The notes: generated by a model from the letters alone, not told the origin. A DNA stretch of 64,000 nucleotides from Pinirhizobacter soli (GCF_015905305.1 NZ_JADZLQ010000001.1:62001-126000); one strand, 5' to 3'. Numbered from the stretch's first letter, positions 12,001 to 18,579 are shown. A program made the numbers and translations.

Positions 12001-13143
12001 TTTCTGGCCCTGTGCCAACGAGACCTTGTAGATTTGCGAGCCGCTGGGTTGGTCCAGCGTGCCCGAGATCTGCGTATTGGTCGTCAGCGCCTGCGCGGAA
12101 GCGTCGGTGAGCATGCGGAAGGCGTAGGTGCCCGCCTGTCCGCTGTAGCCGCGGATCGCCAGCGTGTAGGTGCCGGCGGTCAGGTCGAGCGCGTTGGTCG
12201 TTTCCGAGGTGTCATGTGGCTGTACGACCTGGCCGGTCGGGCCAGTCAGCCCCCAGTTGAAGTCGTGGCTCAGGCTGTCGAACAGCACCTGCGTGTCCGC
12301 ATTGAGCGTGAAGCTGTAGTAGTTGGTCTGGCCGAGCTGGGTGGTGGCCGTGGTGGCCTGGTCTAGCGTCAGCGGCAGCTGCGGATTGACGACCGGATTG
12401 AGCGTGAAGTTGTAGTTGACCGGCGCGGTATTGGTCGGCGCGCCCTCCACCAGCAGCAGGTATTCGCCATTGCTGGGGACGGTGAACGTGTCCAGGTCGC
12501 TACCGAGATAATTATGGCTGCCGACCTGGCGACCGTAGGGATCGATCAGCCGCCAGTAGGCCGAGCCTCCGGTCACGCCGTTATTCTTGAAGGAGAACTG
12601 CTGGCCGGCGCTGGCATCGAAGCGGTAGACACTGGTTTCGCTGCCCTGGACCAGCGTGTCGGACACCGCCGTGCCTGGCGTCAGGTCGGCCGCGGCCGTG
12701 GCGTCGACGATGCGCATGGCATAGCTGCCCACGGCATCGGCTGATCCGGCCACGGTGAGCGTGTAGGTGCCGCTGCCCAGGTCGAAGGCCGGGGTGCTGC
12801 TGTTGGAATTGCCGTCATCGGAAAACTGCCGGCTGTTGACCACGCTGCCGTTCGGTCCGGCCAGCGACCAGTTGATGTCCGAGCGGTTGGTCAGGCTGTC
12901 GAAGACAACGCGCTTGGTATCCTGCAAGGTGAACTGGTACTGCTTCTGCTGCCCGGGCGCGTCCAGCGAACCGTTGATGGAAAGGGCCGCGGGGTTCACG
13001 TCGCCGGAGAGCAGCACGCGCGGCTCCAGCGCTTCAAAGCGGATGGCAGGCGTCGATGCTGCGGCGGGCGCCGTGTCGGCCTGCTCCGTGAGAAGGGTTT
13101 CGTTAGCGAGGTTACCGTTGCCGTTGCTGTGCGACTGTTCCAT
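1..13143 (-). CDS. Giant LEPR-XLL repetitive surface/secreted protein, C terminus beyond window
   Basis: The frame is open from an ATG at 13143 to the window edge, so at least 4,381 residues are present and the stop lies outside. I checked the frame by hand at the start, near 6775, near 2100 and at base 1. GAGG precedes the ATG. Residues 39-48 read LEPRVLLSGD, the LEPR-XLL signature found near the N terminus of very large repeat proteins. There follow about 25 tandem units of roughly 145 residues (about 13000 to 2000) that resemble pre-peptidase C-terminal (PPC) beta domains, with recurring 'LxAGxYxLxVxG' and 'WxLxxPxG' phrases. From about 1860 to base 1 come at least four CARDB-like Ig domains ('VSWTVxNxG'). 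I saw no RTX calcium repeats and no ordinary signal peptide. Likely an exported adhesin or extracellular scaffold; substrate unknown. Confidence 0.88.
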   Translation of the reverse strand, partial: MEQSHSNGNGNLANETLLTEQADTAPAAASTPAIRFEALEPRVLLSGDVNPAALSINGSLDAPGQQKQYQFTLQDTKRVVFDSLTNRSDINWSLAGPNGSVVNSRQFSDDGNSNSSTPAFDLGSGTYTLTVAGSADAVGSYAMRIVDATAAADLTPGTAVSDTLVQGSETSVYRFDASAGQQFSFKNNGVTGGSAYWRLIDPYGRQVGSHNYLGSDLDTFTVPSNGEYLLLVEGAPTNTAPVNYNFTLNPVVNPQLPLTLDQATTATTQLGQTNYYSFTLNADTQVLFDSLSHDFNWGLTGPTGQVVQPHDTSETTNALDLTAGTYTLAIRGYSGQAGTYAFRMLTDASAQALTTNTQISGTLDQPSGSQIYKVSLAQGQKIYFGSQSPTGGSVAWRLVDPFGNAVSTGSLGQNINPLTVSTAGDYWLVLDGSTGNASTATVGYTFQLNLVPDIAATLSVGTAVNDSIALAGQSVNYSFHLAAATQLAFDALSNRNDIVWSLTGPRGQEINRNTLNSSDGNSGLDVLALLAGDYTLTVQGVDTATGNFAFNLLDLSAAAAITQGAPLSGTLSPGNSSAAYTFSAAAGDSVAVQAASATGGSAFWRIVDMYGRTVGSAALSGDGTAVSLTHAGAYTLLIEGSIDNSTPVSFQARLDNAGNTAPTPLPAGDPLAFGGTTAGTLATWDATKTYRFTLSATTQLLLDAQQSGNTAWSLQGPRGIEFSGQWMSNGDQVLTLPAGDYALTMQGSVASYYGSGAYAFTAVDLSTLPSLQLGQQTIVTRSPGSAAAGFRVQASAGETLLLNVDSVSGYQPTWRLIGPQGQILQAQSGDNLGSLFTIPADGSYTLLDLGYYYDSYATDRDTFTLSATDTSNTPLSINDLASTTLAGRQSIAQYTFNIDHAQVVALDVLAGPNGNPSTLQWMLRSTAGTLISWSSLGYDQGTARLLPPGQYTLLFRNSNDTPTDLSFRLLNRDIAQDLQPGTAVQTTLVTDHTQIYRFNANAGEHFYLQTDRSSPTNGADWQIIAPGGSVIASGSMYNGSDAADIAATYTGEYLLVVSPYVGYTAPKSESLAFTLGRRSTQSAALTLGTDIAGSIAQPGQDIQYSFTLNAPTSVLMSTPLNNNSNLRWSLIGPRGNEVSQRDFSYSSQNLLNLPAGTYVLTVSYGDLSTGDFRFSLLDQASMPVVAIDTPTTVALPIAGLPAPYRFNVAADGDYRVETPLNGDYDQWQVQNAQGQVIASGGSNTNNPALFHLAAGNYVLTWQNAWYTSADTTVNFTLRKVVTTVLPLVPGTPIVGTIVSPGQRYEYDFSLAAPTMALFRSIYSRSDISWQLQGPIGYVVNGENLDDLSDQLLALTAAGDYRLTIIPSGAAAGSFAFNLFDFATTAALGLTTGQTARVAPAGSVMVYGVQGEAGDYLKLHIDSVSGGSVTARLLDANGNAVVDFGALAPGQDLLVVLPRDGRYQLVLDGAGDAEETDIGYAASLTTPSHTSLTLGTDVQGHTTTTGVPDSYGFAIAAPTLVLVDGFGDAGQRWNIRAANGSLVQSGTTGAPSACLLGPGTYTLEVLADNATQLGAYGVRITDMSAAADLAIGQSIVTTTDSRALVYRLTATTDLAAIELAVATGQANGATIRVYDAGGQLVASGNSELASTLIAQSVAAGTQRYLVIDGPAADYTVTSSQTQAPPAPPLAWGGSVSGTLAFVGDSARYRVTMDYTQSLTISALLRDLGSQGVHWRLTPVGASSESPWQDENPGAYATLPTAGDYVLTIAATTDQASYAFQSVDTSTAAALNAGTTSGHLDAGQSAVVYRYEASTSGALHIVLDSGDDSSASWSLYDEYGVLIATGAAGSAVDTPVLATGSYRLLVARTGNADASFTLHADAVAPPAAHPGDTLTGSTDPVTGFTVYRITLDYDALLQFHNLDSDGDIQWGIALAGSGPSLSYLDSNGQGGTDVENGSPSTQRFAAGTYELWIRSDSPGEHFALQLLSLLDAPALPAAGAQGTLAGGDTATVYRLSLTTPTALHLGFGVADASLLRWSLLDTNGNVVAEEPTGADVDIATLPAGEYLLVLKAQDPDGNDVAYEISTAPATLPVVQPGQIVEGALGDNPDTATGYRLSLDHDATVLLKSLYSNGWVQFAIYRNGYAYDSQGNGGQFFLPAGDYDIRVIGSNAGESFGYLLVDLSQAQPLGTTGTAQGQFDATHGGVAYTFNSDGESTLDLGAVVDGDNGDGEHGLSWVVYDADGDQVMSGNNNISRQTLSSGTYTLLVYSNAVDTFSYDVSAAPLPVPSTVLTVGATQPLVLDDASNFQADYTFDLAAPGRFIVASTGLLGASAYFDIVDADGHEWTNGNMYLPNSQTQVIQLPKGSFTLHVFAYQPLGESTDEGAPTPGFRLIDLDAGADLSPGTTASADLTQYSDAQAWHFAGHAGDTIDLSMQVSSAVTTSPQVYWYLVGPDGSYLSSGYAGPNANQISFDLPDDGNYAVVITYANAAVTATFGTTLVDHTDQPAVPTAPITLGQASSVTLTNNDARAYTFTLDQVSLVSFAGVGTSYGMHWQLINASGEVASGYFNTYQGNFPEPSLLGAGDYTLLISASLDGSADLDFTVTTQAQTLAASGALTAPAIPGLYAFQVVAGQDYYITGARYSNVVIYDANLNRIDSRGFYNPGDFYHVHADTSGTWYVALTSVDQVDADTTALHVTAPTPLVAGQITVGSLPADGGVSFYSIDVDHDQLVYLQKPQGSDDVTASVEIAGSNYTLGNYYTTVFMPKGHYVIQVSAQGNDGGSGGESGESFAVASTADDSGDYSYALVFDRMENATALPLDAPATVTLNPGQVQLYAFQAQAGQRLYFVPQAGSTSNGAWEVYDAQGQYLWGDTSSSNDALPVFAASGTYYLVWSASSDAAGSASYGFAIATTQPATTATANVGDTLQIDTQGSADTAYYTLTLSGPTRLLLDALANSGDGYEWQITQDETYFGWGSWQPGDGAVQAVTLAAGTYRLTVRAHGADASHLSLALTDAAMAAPLVLDAPLSDSVVPGQSKVYAFDGFNGDRLHFAPLDSGTLSGQWVLIGPDGNQAASGDLGSAADLTLNADGRYLLVYKTDAAGDTTPVDFQFELSRPQVAVGDWLRPTGPTVYDFHLDHATHLLLDSGFLNYGYANWRIVHHGETVFSASTWDNGQDNTTFDLDGGDYQLVIENIPYGYDNARLRLLDLGAATELTPGTAATGTTSAGASELFRFTANSGDTITLDSDDFNFGWSLYDEFGHFLQQVQGAGTIANLPRSGTCYLVRDTQDDDGTAPAQDYAFTVTTSHDLPALPIGQPVQGLLQNGSLAYQVQVTQASSLWITTPSDPNVRLDVYDSQGTLLYSFNPRSGNRAVILPSAGSYTFRFVDLNGNTGQRWINFAAVNLGTVPALQPDTRINGTYNAQQGPQIFKLNLTQASLFWFDPFVTSTLTSYLNWHLISPYGTEVTSGSLYNQSGSLSLAAGQYYLVIDNPGYVPSNAIAYSFAIKAGYAALQPNTVVNGTAPGTGVPVQYTLHLDKDTVVAFDGLSATNNAYWKLTNASGQQLFNQQVGYYYYSNYSNDYTGLLAAGDYVLTVWSNNTSDNPFSFRMLSSASATAVTPGTAVSTTIDTRGTQLFTFDVPADGHYFLDALPGLGSSTYGAVPTWTLLDPLGRTVFYQQSMGNESSAWNGSSYNYQFNGSGIDLGRLLVGGRYTLVLAMSNYPNSSPVANVSFNVVQVPDAPPTVLDTLVVTPAPDLTVTSVNVSPAGTLQTGQTIDVQWVVENQGVLATSGNWNDRIVVRNIATGVVLADITVPYNASDAANGPIGVGDARTRHMQIRLPDGSYAAGDVSITVLTDSDNVVKESNGGGNAESNNAGSVTATVVLSPYADLTVQDLSLQPSGAYQPGQTVNVSWTVGNQGNVAVALPWSETLEVRNLSTGKVVATVTLRDLLDQGPLAAGGTRQRNASFTWPTGVDASGNFAIRVIADSLAEIPEANADGTGESNNVAEIDQAVGPDLSVKNLQVVTTTIQAGGLVTITWEDWNQGASATGAPFNDRITISRVDNGMTLLDTSLVYDPSALVDGQVNGPIGSGEHRVRSFTFRLPDGLRGTGNISIAVTADQNAAGVGVLYETNLTQDAESNNSAATAVVSAAVPYADLRVDSITTSTSGIGGQPVTVSWTVGNHGQAATGDAWTDEIVLSTDAIIGNADDIVIGSVRRNGALAVDGTYTQSATVNLPLLADGHYYLGVRVDAQSEVLEPDTRGNDNSTAKAINVAAAYADLGVVTVSAPTTAQSGDNVLVSWTVNNTGNAPTNLALWNDRVVLSRTGVPSADDIVLAGSVTHAGVLANGDSYTASATLTLPRDLVGDYYILVVTNLNNTVVE

Positions 13144-13260
13144 GTTGCCCTCTTGGCAGTCCTGCCGCGCGTGCGCGGCGACCGATCGACGTTGAAATGA
13201 GTAAGTTGCGTTCGAAGCTGCTTGCCGGCGCCGCATGGGCGTCGCCGTGGAAATCTGGTG

Positions 13261-14175
13261 CTACTTGCCCAGCGTTGCCTTGCACTTCACGCCCGATGGA
13301 ATGTCGAGCTTGGGATTGGGCAGATCCATGAACAGCACGAAGGTGCCGCTGGCCGCATCGACGATGCGGTCGACGCTGGCAACGATCGCGCTGTAGTTCT
13401 TGCCCGCGGGAATTTCAGGCGCGATGCTGGCCTGCGTGCCGGGCACGGGTTCGCCAAAGGCACGCATGGGCATCACCACGCGCACGCGAAGCGGATTGAG
13501 CTGTGCGAGCTTGAGCACCGCGTGCTTGGTGGCGCCAGGTTCGAAGATCTCGCCTGGCCACATCATCTGGTCAACCACCACGCCATCGAAGGGGCTGCGA
13601 ATGGTCCGCAGGGCGAGCTGGCTGCTTTGCTGAACGTATTCCAGGTGCGCCACCTCGCGGTTTTCCTTGGCGGTCACAAGCTCCGCCTGGGCCTGTTTCA
13701 GTTCGGCTTCGGCATCGTCGCTGTCCTGCCGGGACATCAGTTTTTCCGCCGCCATATCGCTGCGACGGCTGAACTTGCGCTGGGAAAACTCGATCTTTGT
13801 CTGCGCCAGCTGCGTGGGCCCGGCAAGCTGCGATTTGTAGCGCGCAAGATCCGCTGCGGCCTGTTCCGCATGCGACTCCAGGGTGGCAAGCACCTGGTTG
13901 CGTGTCACGCGATCGCCGCGCGCCACCAGCACCCGGTCGATCAGTCCGCTCACCGGCGCACCCAGTTCGACCATCTGGGTGGGCTCGATCAGGCAGTCAT
14001 AGGTGTTGGTGGTATTGGCAGCCTTTGCCGTGCCGGCAATCAATGCCAGCAACGTACAGAACCCGAGGAAAGAGCGGCGCTGGGGTTTGCGATGACGCAC
14101 GTTGACATGCGCACGTGCACCGCGCAGTCGGCCCCATGACCGGCAGCGGCCCGAAGGCACGGCCGTAAGAGTCAT
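13261..14175 (-). CDS. HlyD/RND-type periplasmic adaptor (membrane fusion) protein
   Basis: About 304 residues. ATG at 14175 is preferred over an upstream start at 14310 because AAGGGG sits 8 nt ahead of it. A hydrophobic segment ending in AxA-like GTAKA near residue 50 looks like a signal or anchor. It is followed by a lipoyl/barrel-sandwich half ('GAPVSGLIDRVLVARGDRV'), a helical hairpin, the second lipoyl half ('IRSPFDGVVVDQMMWPGE') and a beta-barrel. The family links inner-membrane pumps to outer-membrane channels. No pump gene is in view, but the gene lies 117 bp upstream of and co-directional with the giant LEPR-XLL gene, so a role in exporting or anchoring that protein is a reasonable inference. 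The gap holds a 7-bp GC hairpin at 13164-13179. Confidence 0.85.
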   Translation of the reverse strand: MTLTAVPSGRCRSWGRLRGARAHVNVRHRKPQRRSFLGFCTLLALIAGTAKAANTTNTYDCLIEPTQMVELGAPVSGLIDRVLVARGDRVTRNQVLATLESHAEQAAADLARYKSQLAGPTQLAQTKIEFSQRKFSRRSDMAAEKLMSRQDSDDAEAELKQAQAELVTAKENREVAHLEYVQQSSQLALRTIRSPFDGVVVDQMMWPGEIFEPGATKHAVLKLAQLNPLRVRVVMPMRAFGEPVPGTQASIAPEIPAGKNYSAIVASVDRIVDAASGTFVLFMDLPNPKLDIPSGVKCKATLGK

Positions 14176-14538
14176 TCCATTGTCCCCTTCAGAGCGAGCG
14201 CCGATGGCCCCCTGTGACCCATCTAAGCGAGCACGCCCTCGTAAAAAATAGCGGCTGATTCCTGCGGCGGCAAGAGGAGATTGAGCGCAAGTTCTTGCGC
14301 TTTTCGTCACTTTGGGCGATGTATCTGAAAGGCCTGGATTTGTCTTTTAAGCAGGCGAATTGGTCATGCACGACGAGTCAGTGGATTTGCCGATTTTGCG
14401 CAATTTATTGAGAGCATCGGAGCCCGATTCGATGCCTCGCTAAAGGATCAAAGCGACGATCGCCTCATACAGCCGGGACAGGCCAAGGGCCGTGCGTTGA
14501 CTGGGCATGGGCGAGTAGGGCGGCGAATGCACTTGAAG
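14176..14538. other. Intergenic stretch without recognised gene
   Basis: About 360 bp between the divergent adaptor gene and the DUF1801 gene. No open frame with family resemblance was seen. It must contain both divergent promoters, but no convincing -35/-10 pair stood out. Confidence 0.4.
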
Positions 14539-14555
14539 TTAGATCAACAATCTAA
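14539..14555. promoter_or_regulatory. Inverted repeat upstream of DUF1801 gene, possible ArsR operator
   Basis: TTAGAT, 5-nt spacer, ATCTAA is a perfect 6-bp inverted repeat 23 bp ahead of the DUF1801 start. It shares the TTAG...CTAA ends with the repeat in front of the ArsR gene at 15080, so the same regulator may bind both. Binding is inferred. Confidence 0.45.
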
Positions 14556-14578
14556 TGAATTTACTGAGGATTGATACC

Positions 14579-15067
14579 ATGACATCTACAAAGAGCAGCC
14601 CGCGGAAGTCATCCGCGAGCGTCGCTGCTAGCGGAAAGAAGTCCAAAGGATTCACCGCTGAAGAGCGAGTCGCGATGGCGGAACGCGCCGAAGAACTGAA
14701 GACGGCCGCGCGCCGAGGGTCGCGTGCAAGCAAGGCCGACGGAGAGAAGGACGTACTCGCGAAGATCGCCGAGATGCCAGAACCCGATCGGGGCATGGCC
14801 GAGCGGATCCACGCCATCATCAAAGCCAACGCACCGAACCTCTCGCCCAGAACCTGGTACGGCATGCCGGCGTATGAAAAGGACGGCCATGTCCTGTGCT
14901 TTTTCCAAAGCGCGCAGAAATTCAAGGCGAGGTACGCGACGCTTGGCTTCAGCGACAAGGCGAACCTCGACGATGGCCGGATGTGGCCGACCGCCTTCGC
15001 CCTCAGACAGATGGGCGCGGCCGAGCAGGCCCGAATCGGCGCGCTGGTGAAGAAGGCGGCGAGTTGA
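14579..15067 (+). CDS. DUF1801 domain protein
   Basis: 162 residues from ATG 14579, which has GAGG 9 nt upstream; an in-frame ATG at 14555 lacks this. The first ~60 residues are Lys/Ser/Ala-rich and probably disordered. The rest matches the DUF1801 (YdhG-like) fold: '[38 protein letters not shown]', then '[24 protein letters not shown]'. The biochemical function of this family is not settled. It precedes an ArsR-SRPBCC operon, and DUF1801 and SRPBCC genes commonly occur beside ArsR-family repressors. Confidence 0.8.
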   Translation: MTSTKSSPRKSSASVAASGKKSKGFTAEERVAMAERAEELKTAARRGSRASKADGEKDVLAKIAEMPEPDRGMAERIHAIIKANAPNLSPRTWYGMPAYEKDGHVLCFFQSAQKFKARYATLGFSDKANLDDGRMWPTAFALRQMGAAEQARIGALVKKAAS

Positions 15068-15079
15068 GCCAGCACTAAA

Positions 15080-15097
15080 GATTAGTATTGACTAATC
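15080..15097. promoter_or_regulatory. Perfect inverted repeat, likely ArsR autoregulatory operator
   Basis: GATTAGT, ATTG, ACTAATC: 7-bp perfect arms, centred about 25 bp before the ArsR start and just after the DUF1801 stop. Position and symmetry fit a site bound by the dimeric ArsR product. Confidence 0.6.
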
Positions 15098-15112
15098 AAT
15101 AAGCGGACACTA

Positions 15113-15454
15113 ATGTGTCTACCCATGACCGAAGCCGCCGCCATCACCACTGTCATGCGCGCCCTGGCCGACCCGACCCGGCGCGCCGTGTTCGAGCGGG
15201 TAGTCGGGGCCGATGAGATCTCCGTTGCCGAGCTCACCCGCGGGAGCGGCGTGACGCAGGGCGCGATTTCCCAGCACCTGAAATCACTCAAGCAGGCGGG
15301 GCTGGTGGTTGAGCGTCCTGAGGGACGCAACGTCTATTACCGCGCGCAACCAGACGGCCTTACGCCGCTGGTCGACTGGATGAGCCACTACGGCGTCTTC
15401 TGGCGCGAGCGCTTCGCCAACCTCCGCACGCTTCTGAAGGACATCGACCCATGA
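15113..15454 (+). CDS. ArsR/SmtB-family winged-helix repressor
   Basis: 113 residues (109 if ATG 15125 is used; GCGGA before 15113 favours the longer form). The helix-turn-helix reads 'ISVAELTRGSGVTQGAISQHLKSLKQAGLVVERPEGRNVYY'. There is no cysteine or histidine cluster of the metal-sensing kind ('CVC' is absent), so this belongs to the non-metal ArsR subgroup usually paired with AHSA1/SRPBCC genes. It overlaps the next gene by ATGA, so the two are translationally coupled. It probably represses its own operon through the repeat at 15080-15097. Confidence 0.88.
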   Translation: MCLPMTEAAAITTVMRALADPTRRAVFERVVGADEISVAELTRGSGVTQGAISQHLKSLKQAGLVVERPEGRNVYYRAQPDGLTPLVDWMSHYGVFWRERFANLRTLLKDIDP

Positions 15455-15942
15455 ACAATCTTGCGCTGCAGTCCGACACCCAGGCCATCGTGGTCGACGA
15501 AGTCTTTCCGCATGCACCGGAGGCGATCTGGAAGGCGCTGACCACGGGCGATCTGATTGGCCGCTGGTTGATGGCGCCTACGGGATTCGAGCCCGTGGTC
15601 GGCAACCGCTTCACCTTCCAGACAACGCCGGCAGGGGAGTGGGATGGCGTCATCCATTGCCAGGTGCTGGAAGTGCTGCCCTGCGAGCGGTTCGTCTACG
15701 GCTGGCTGGGCGGTCACAAGAACAACGATGGCTACGGCGCGCCGCTGGATACCGTGGTGACGTGGACGCTAACCCGGGTGGATCAGGGTACGCGTCTGCG
15801 CCTGACGCATTCGGGTTTTGTGTTGCCGAAGAACGACTCCGCCTATCGAAACATGAGCGAAGGCTGGAAGAAGGTGGTCCGCAACCTGGATAACATCGTG
15901 ACCGAAGCGGATGCAATTCCAGCCTCAGGGAAAACGCCATGA
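15451..15942 (+). CDS. SRPBCC (AHSA1-type) domain protein
   Basis: 163 residues with the START/Bet v1-like pattern 'EVFPHAPEAIWKALTTGDLIGRWLM', a central 'FTFQTTPAGEWDGVIHCQVLEVLPCERFVYGW' strand set and the C-terminal helix 'GWKKVVRNLDNIV'. The fold has a hydrophobic ligand cavity; the ligand is unknown. It overlaps both the ArsR stop and the following GFA remnant by ATGA, so originally this was a tightly coupled three-gene operon. Confidence 0.85.
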   Translation: MNNLALQSDTQAIVVDEVFPHAPEAIWKALTTGDLIGRWLMAPTGFEPVVGNRFTFQTTPAGEWDGVIHCQVLEVLPCERFVYGWLGGHKNNDGYGAPLDTVVTWTLTRVDQGTRLRLTHSGFVLPKNDSAYRNMSEGWKKVVRNLDNIVTEADAIPASGKTP

Positions 15943-16022
15943 GCCAGTCCTACACCGGCGGCTGCGCCTGGGACCATCTGGATCCGGCGATCGTGAAGTT
16001 CGAGAAGATGCCGACGGGCTGA
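15939..16022 (+). pseudogene. GFA/CENP-V family gene with its middle deleted
   Basis: A 27-codon frame starts in the ATGA overlap. Its first ten residues, MSQSYTGGCA, are the typical N terminus of glutathione-dependent formaldehyde-activating (GFA) proteins, whose next residues are usually CG. The remaining residues, WDHLDPAIVKFEKMPTG, match the usual C terminus of the same family. The roughly 100 residues between, including the other zinc cysteines, are missing. An in-frame internal deletion is the simplest reading. A working product is very unlikely. Confidence 0.7.
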
Positions 16023-16089
16023 GCGCCCCGACATGCGGCTTCTCCTGCATACTTGAGGATCAGGGGAAACAGGCATGCAAGGGGGCTTC

Positions 16090-17649
16090 ATGAAGGCGAG
16101 CGTTCGGGCGCGGATCAGAAGGGCCATCGCTTTGCTGATGGCGGCATCGGCAACCTGCGTACACGGTAGTCCCGCTGTCGACATCACGGTTCATGCCGAT
16201 CGTCCGGGAGCGGTGATCCACCCGGAGATCTACGGCCAGTTCGCCGAGCAGCTCGGACACGGCATATACGGTGGTATCTGGGTCGGAGAGCATTCGTCCA
16301 TTCCCAACATCAAGGGGTACCGCAAGGACGTCGTGGAGGCACTGAAGGCGATCAAGGTGCCGGTCATCCGCTGGCCCGGCGGCTGCTTTGCCGATCAATA
16401 CGATTGGCGCGATGGCATAGGTCCTCGCAATCAACGCCCTGTGCGCATGAACGGTTCCTGGGGCGGCGAAGACGACAATCAGTTCGGCACGCATGAATTC
16501 ATGGATTTCGCCGAGCTGATCGGCGCAAAGACTTACGTCAGCATCAACGTCGGCACGGGATCGCCGCGCGACATGAGCCAGTGGATCGAGTACATCACCG
16601 CGGACGGCCATTCCAGCCTGGCACAGCAGCGCCGCGCGAACGGGCGCGACAAGCCTTGGAAGCTCGATTATGTCGGCATCGGCAACGAAATGTGGGGCTG
16701 TGGTGGCTCGATGCGGCCGCAGTTCTATGCGGACGTTTATAGTCAGTACGCCACGTTCGTGCATGCACCGCCGAATGCGCCGATCACGCGCATCGCCAGT
16801 GGCGCGAATGCCGGTGACGTGCACTGGACCGATACCTTGATGGCAGCAGCAGGCAGTCAGATCGATGCCATAAGCCTGCACAACTACAGCATCCCCACCG
16901 GCGACTGGAAACACAAAGGCTCGGCCACGCAATTCGGCGAGGACCAGTGGATATCCACCTTGCAGGGCGCGCTGGGCATGGATGACCTCATCACCCGGCA
17001 TAGCCAGGTGATGGACAAATACGACCCGAAGAAGCGCGTGGCGCTGGACGTGGACGAGTGGGGAAACTGGACGGACCAGGATCCCGACGCGGGGGATGCG
17101 GTGCTATACCAGCAGAACAGCCTGCGCGATGCGCTATCGGCGGCCATCACCCTGGACATCTTCCAGACCCATGCGGATCGCGTGCGCATGGCCAACATCG
17201 CGCAGATGGTGAATGTGCTGCAGGCGATGATCCTTACCGATAAGTCCAAGATGGTGCTGACGCCCACGTACTACGTATTCGATATGTACAAGGTGTTCCA
17301 GGGCGCTACAAACCTGCCGATTGAAGTCGAAGCACCGCCATATCACTATGGCAACGCCAAGGTACCGGGCATCCACGCCGCTGCCGGGCGGGATGTCGCT
17401 GGCGTGCTGCACGTGGCATTGGTGAACCTCGACCCGCATCACGCAACGACAGTGCATATCCACCTGGTTGGCCCCCACGGCGCGAACCTGCAAGGCAAAA
17501 TGCTGACGGCACCGGCCATCACTTCGGTCAACACCTTCAGCCGCCCCCATGAGGTCGAGCCGGTGCCGTTCGACCATGCGGTGCTTAAAGATGACGTCAT
17601 TGCGGCTGATCTATCTCCCAAATCGATCGTCGTGCTGGAGATTCACTAA
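16090..17649 (+). CDS. GH51 alpha-L-arabinofuranosidase
   Basis: 519 residues from ATG 16090, which has AAGGGGG 5 nt upstream (an ATG at 16075 is in frame). A signal peptide precedes 'SPAVDITVHADRPGAVIHPEIYGQFAEQLG', the GH51 start. Later family marks are 'VIRWPGGCFADQYDWRDGIGP', the acid/base glutamate in 'GIGNEMWG' (about E200), 'ISLHNY', and the nucleophile in 'DVDEWGNW' (about E323), followed by the C-terminal beta domain. It removes arabinofuranosyl side chains from arabinoxylan, arabinan or xyloglucan in the periplasm or outside the cell. It stands alone, but fits the plant-polysaccharide theme of the GH27-GH95 operon 5 kb away. Confidence 0.92.
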   Translation: MKASVRARIRRAIALLMAASATCVHGSPAVDITVHADRPGAVIHPEIYGQFAEQLGHGIYGGIWVGEHSSIPNIKGYRKDVVEALKAIKVPVIRWPGGCFADQYDWRDGIGPRNQRPVRMNGSWGGEDDNQFGTHEFMDFAELIGAKTYVSINVGTGSPRDMSQWIEYITADGHSSLAQQRRANGRDKPWKLDYVGIGNEMWGCGGSMRPQFYADVYSQYATFVHAPPNAPITRIASGANAGDVHWTDTLMAAAGSQIDAISLHNYSIPTGDWKHKGSATQFGEDQWISTLQGALGMDDLITRHSQVMDKYDPKKRVALDVDEWGNWTDQDPDAGDAVLYQQNSLRDALSAAITLDIFQTHADRVRMANIAQMVNVLQAMILTDKSKMVLTPTYYVFDMYKVFQGATNLPIEVEAPPYHYGNAKVPGIHAAAGRDVAGVLHVALVNLDPHHATTVHIHLVGPHGANLQGKMLTAPAITSVNTFSRPHEVEPVPFDHAVLKDDVIAADLSPKSIVVLEIH

Positions 17650-17688
17650 CATTTCGGGGACATGATCGCCTAGCCGACGCGGGCAAGC

Positions 17689-18469
17689 CTATGCAAGCAG
17701 CGTGTTGGCAAGTCGCCCCAAACGCCGGATGCCATCTTCGATCCGGCCATTCCATTCATAGGCGGCGCTCAGGCGCAGGCAGTTGCGGAAGCGCCTGCTT
17801 GCGGAGAACACATCGCCGGGGGCAAAACAAATGCCTTGTTTGAGTGCTTCGTCGAAGAGTGCGCGAGAATCGAACCGCTTCGGCAGTTCGAGCCAGAGCA
17901 CGAATCCGCCCGATGGGCGACTCACTTTTGTATCGCCAGGAAAGCTTGCCTCTATCGCATGAGTCATGCGTGCGAGGTTCTCATCGAGGATGCGGCGCAA
18001 GTGCGTGTCATAGGCGCCGCTGGCCAGGAATTCCGCCAGCGCCACCTGGGGCAGGGAAGGGCTGCAAAGGCTGAAGGCGAGCTTATGTTCCAACACTTTC
18101 TGTGCATGAAGGCCTGCCACGATCCAGCCTATCCGGTAACCGGGAGCCAAGCTTTTCGAGAACGAGCTGCAGTAGATCGTGTTTTCCCCTCCATCGAGCG
18201 CAATGAACGGTTTCGGCCGATCACTACTGAAGTAGATGTCGCCATAGACATCGTCTTCGATGAGCGGTACATCATGCCGTTTGAGTAGCTTCAGCAGCAG
18301 CTTTTTGTCGATTTCGGCCATGGCCGACCCAAGTGGGTTATTGAAATTCGATGACAGTACGCAGGCTGCCACGGGTTTTGTATCGAGCAAGCGCGATAGC
18401 ACGCTTGGCGATCATGCCGACGATGAGGTCGGACAATTGCTTGTAACGGTAGGGAGTGTGCGTGTCCAT
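17689..18469 (-). pseudogene. MocR/GntR-type regulator with aminotransferase domain, internally deleted
   Basis: The C-terminal ~230 residues are intact and typical of the PLP aminotransferase-like half of MocR regulators ('PLIEDDVYGDIYF', 'YCSSFSKSLAPGYRIGW' with the PLP lysine). Upstream, an ATG at 18469 opens MDTHTPYRYKQLSDLIVGMIAKR, a normal GntR N terminus. The two parts meet near 18400 in different frames. About 200 residues, including most of the winged helix, are missing. A GTG at 18402 could start the C-terminal piece, but no DNA-binding domain would result. The divergent solute-binding protein gene at 18580 was probably its partner or target. Confidence 0.75.
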
Positions 18470-18579
18470 GGAGGTGCAGTAGCTCGTCGACGAAACTGTG
18501 ATGGTCGATTTTCAGTAAATTGTAACTGTTATGGTCGTCGTGTGGCCGCTACGATCGTTGAAAAAAGCGGAGTAGAGCG

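Noticed and set aside
13164-13179. Rho-independent terminator between adaptor and giant gene
   Set aside because: The GCCGCGC/GCGCGGC stem has no U-tract on the minus strand, so it cannot be called a terminator; the two genes may still be co-transcribed.
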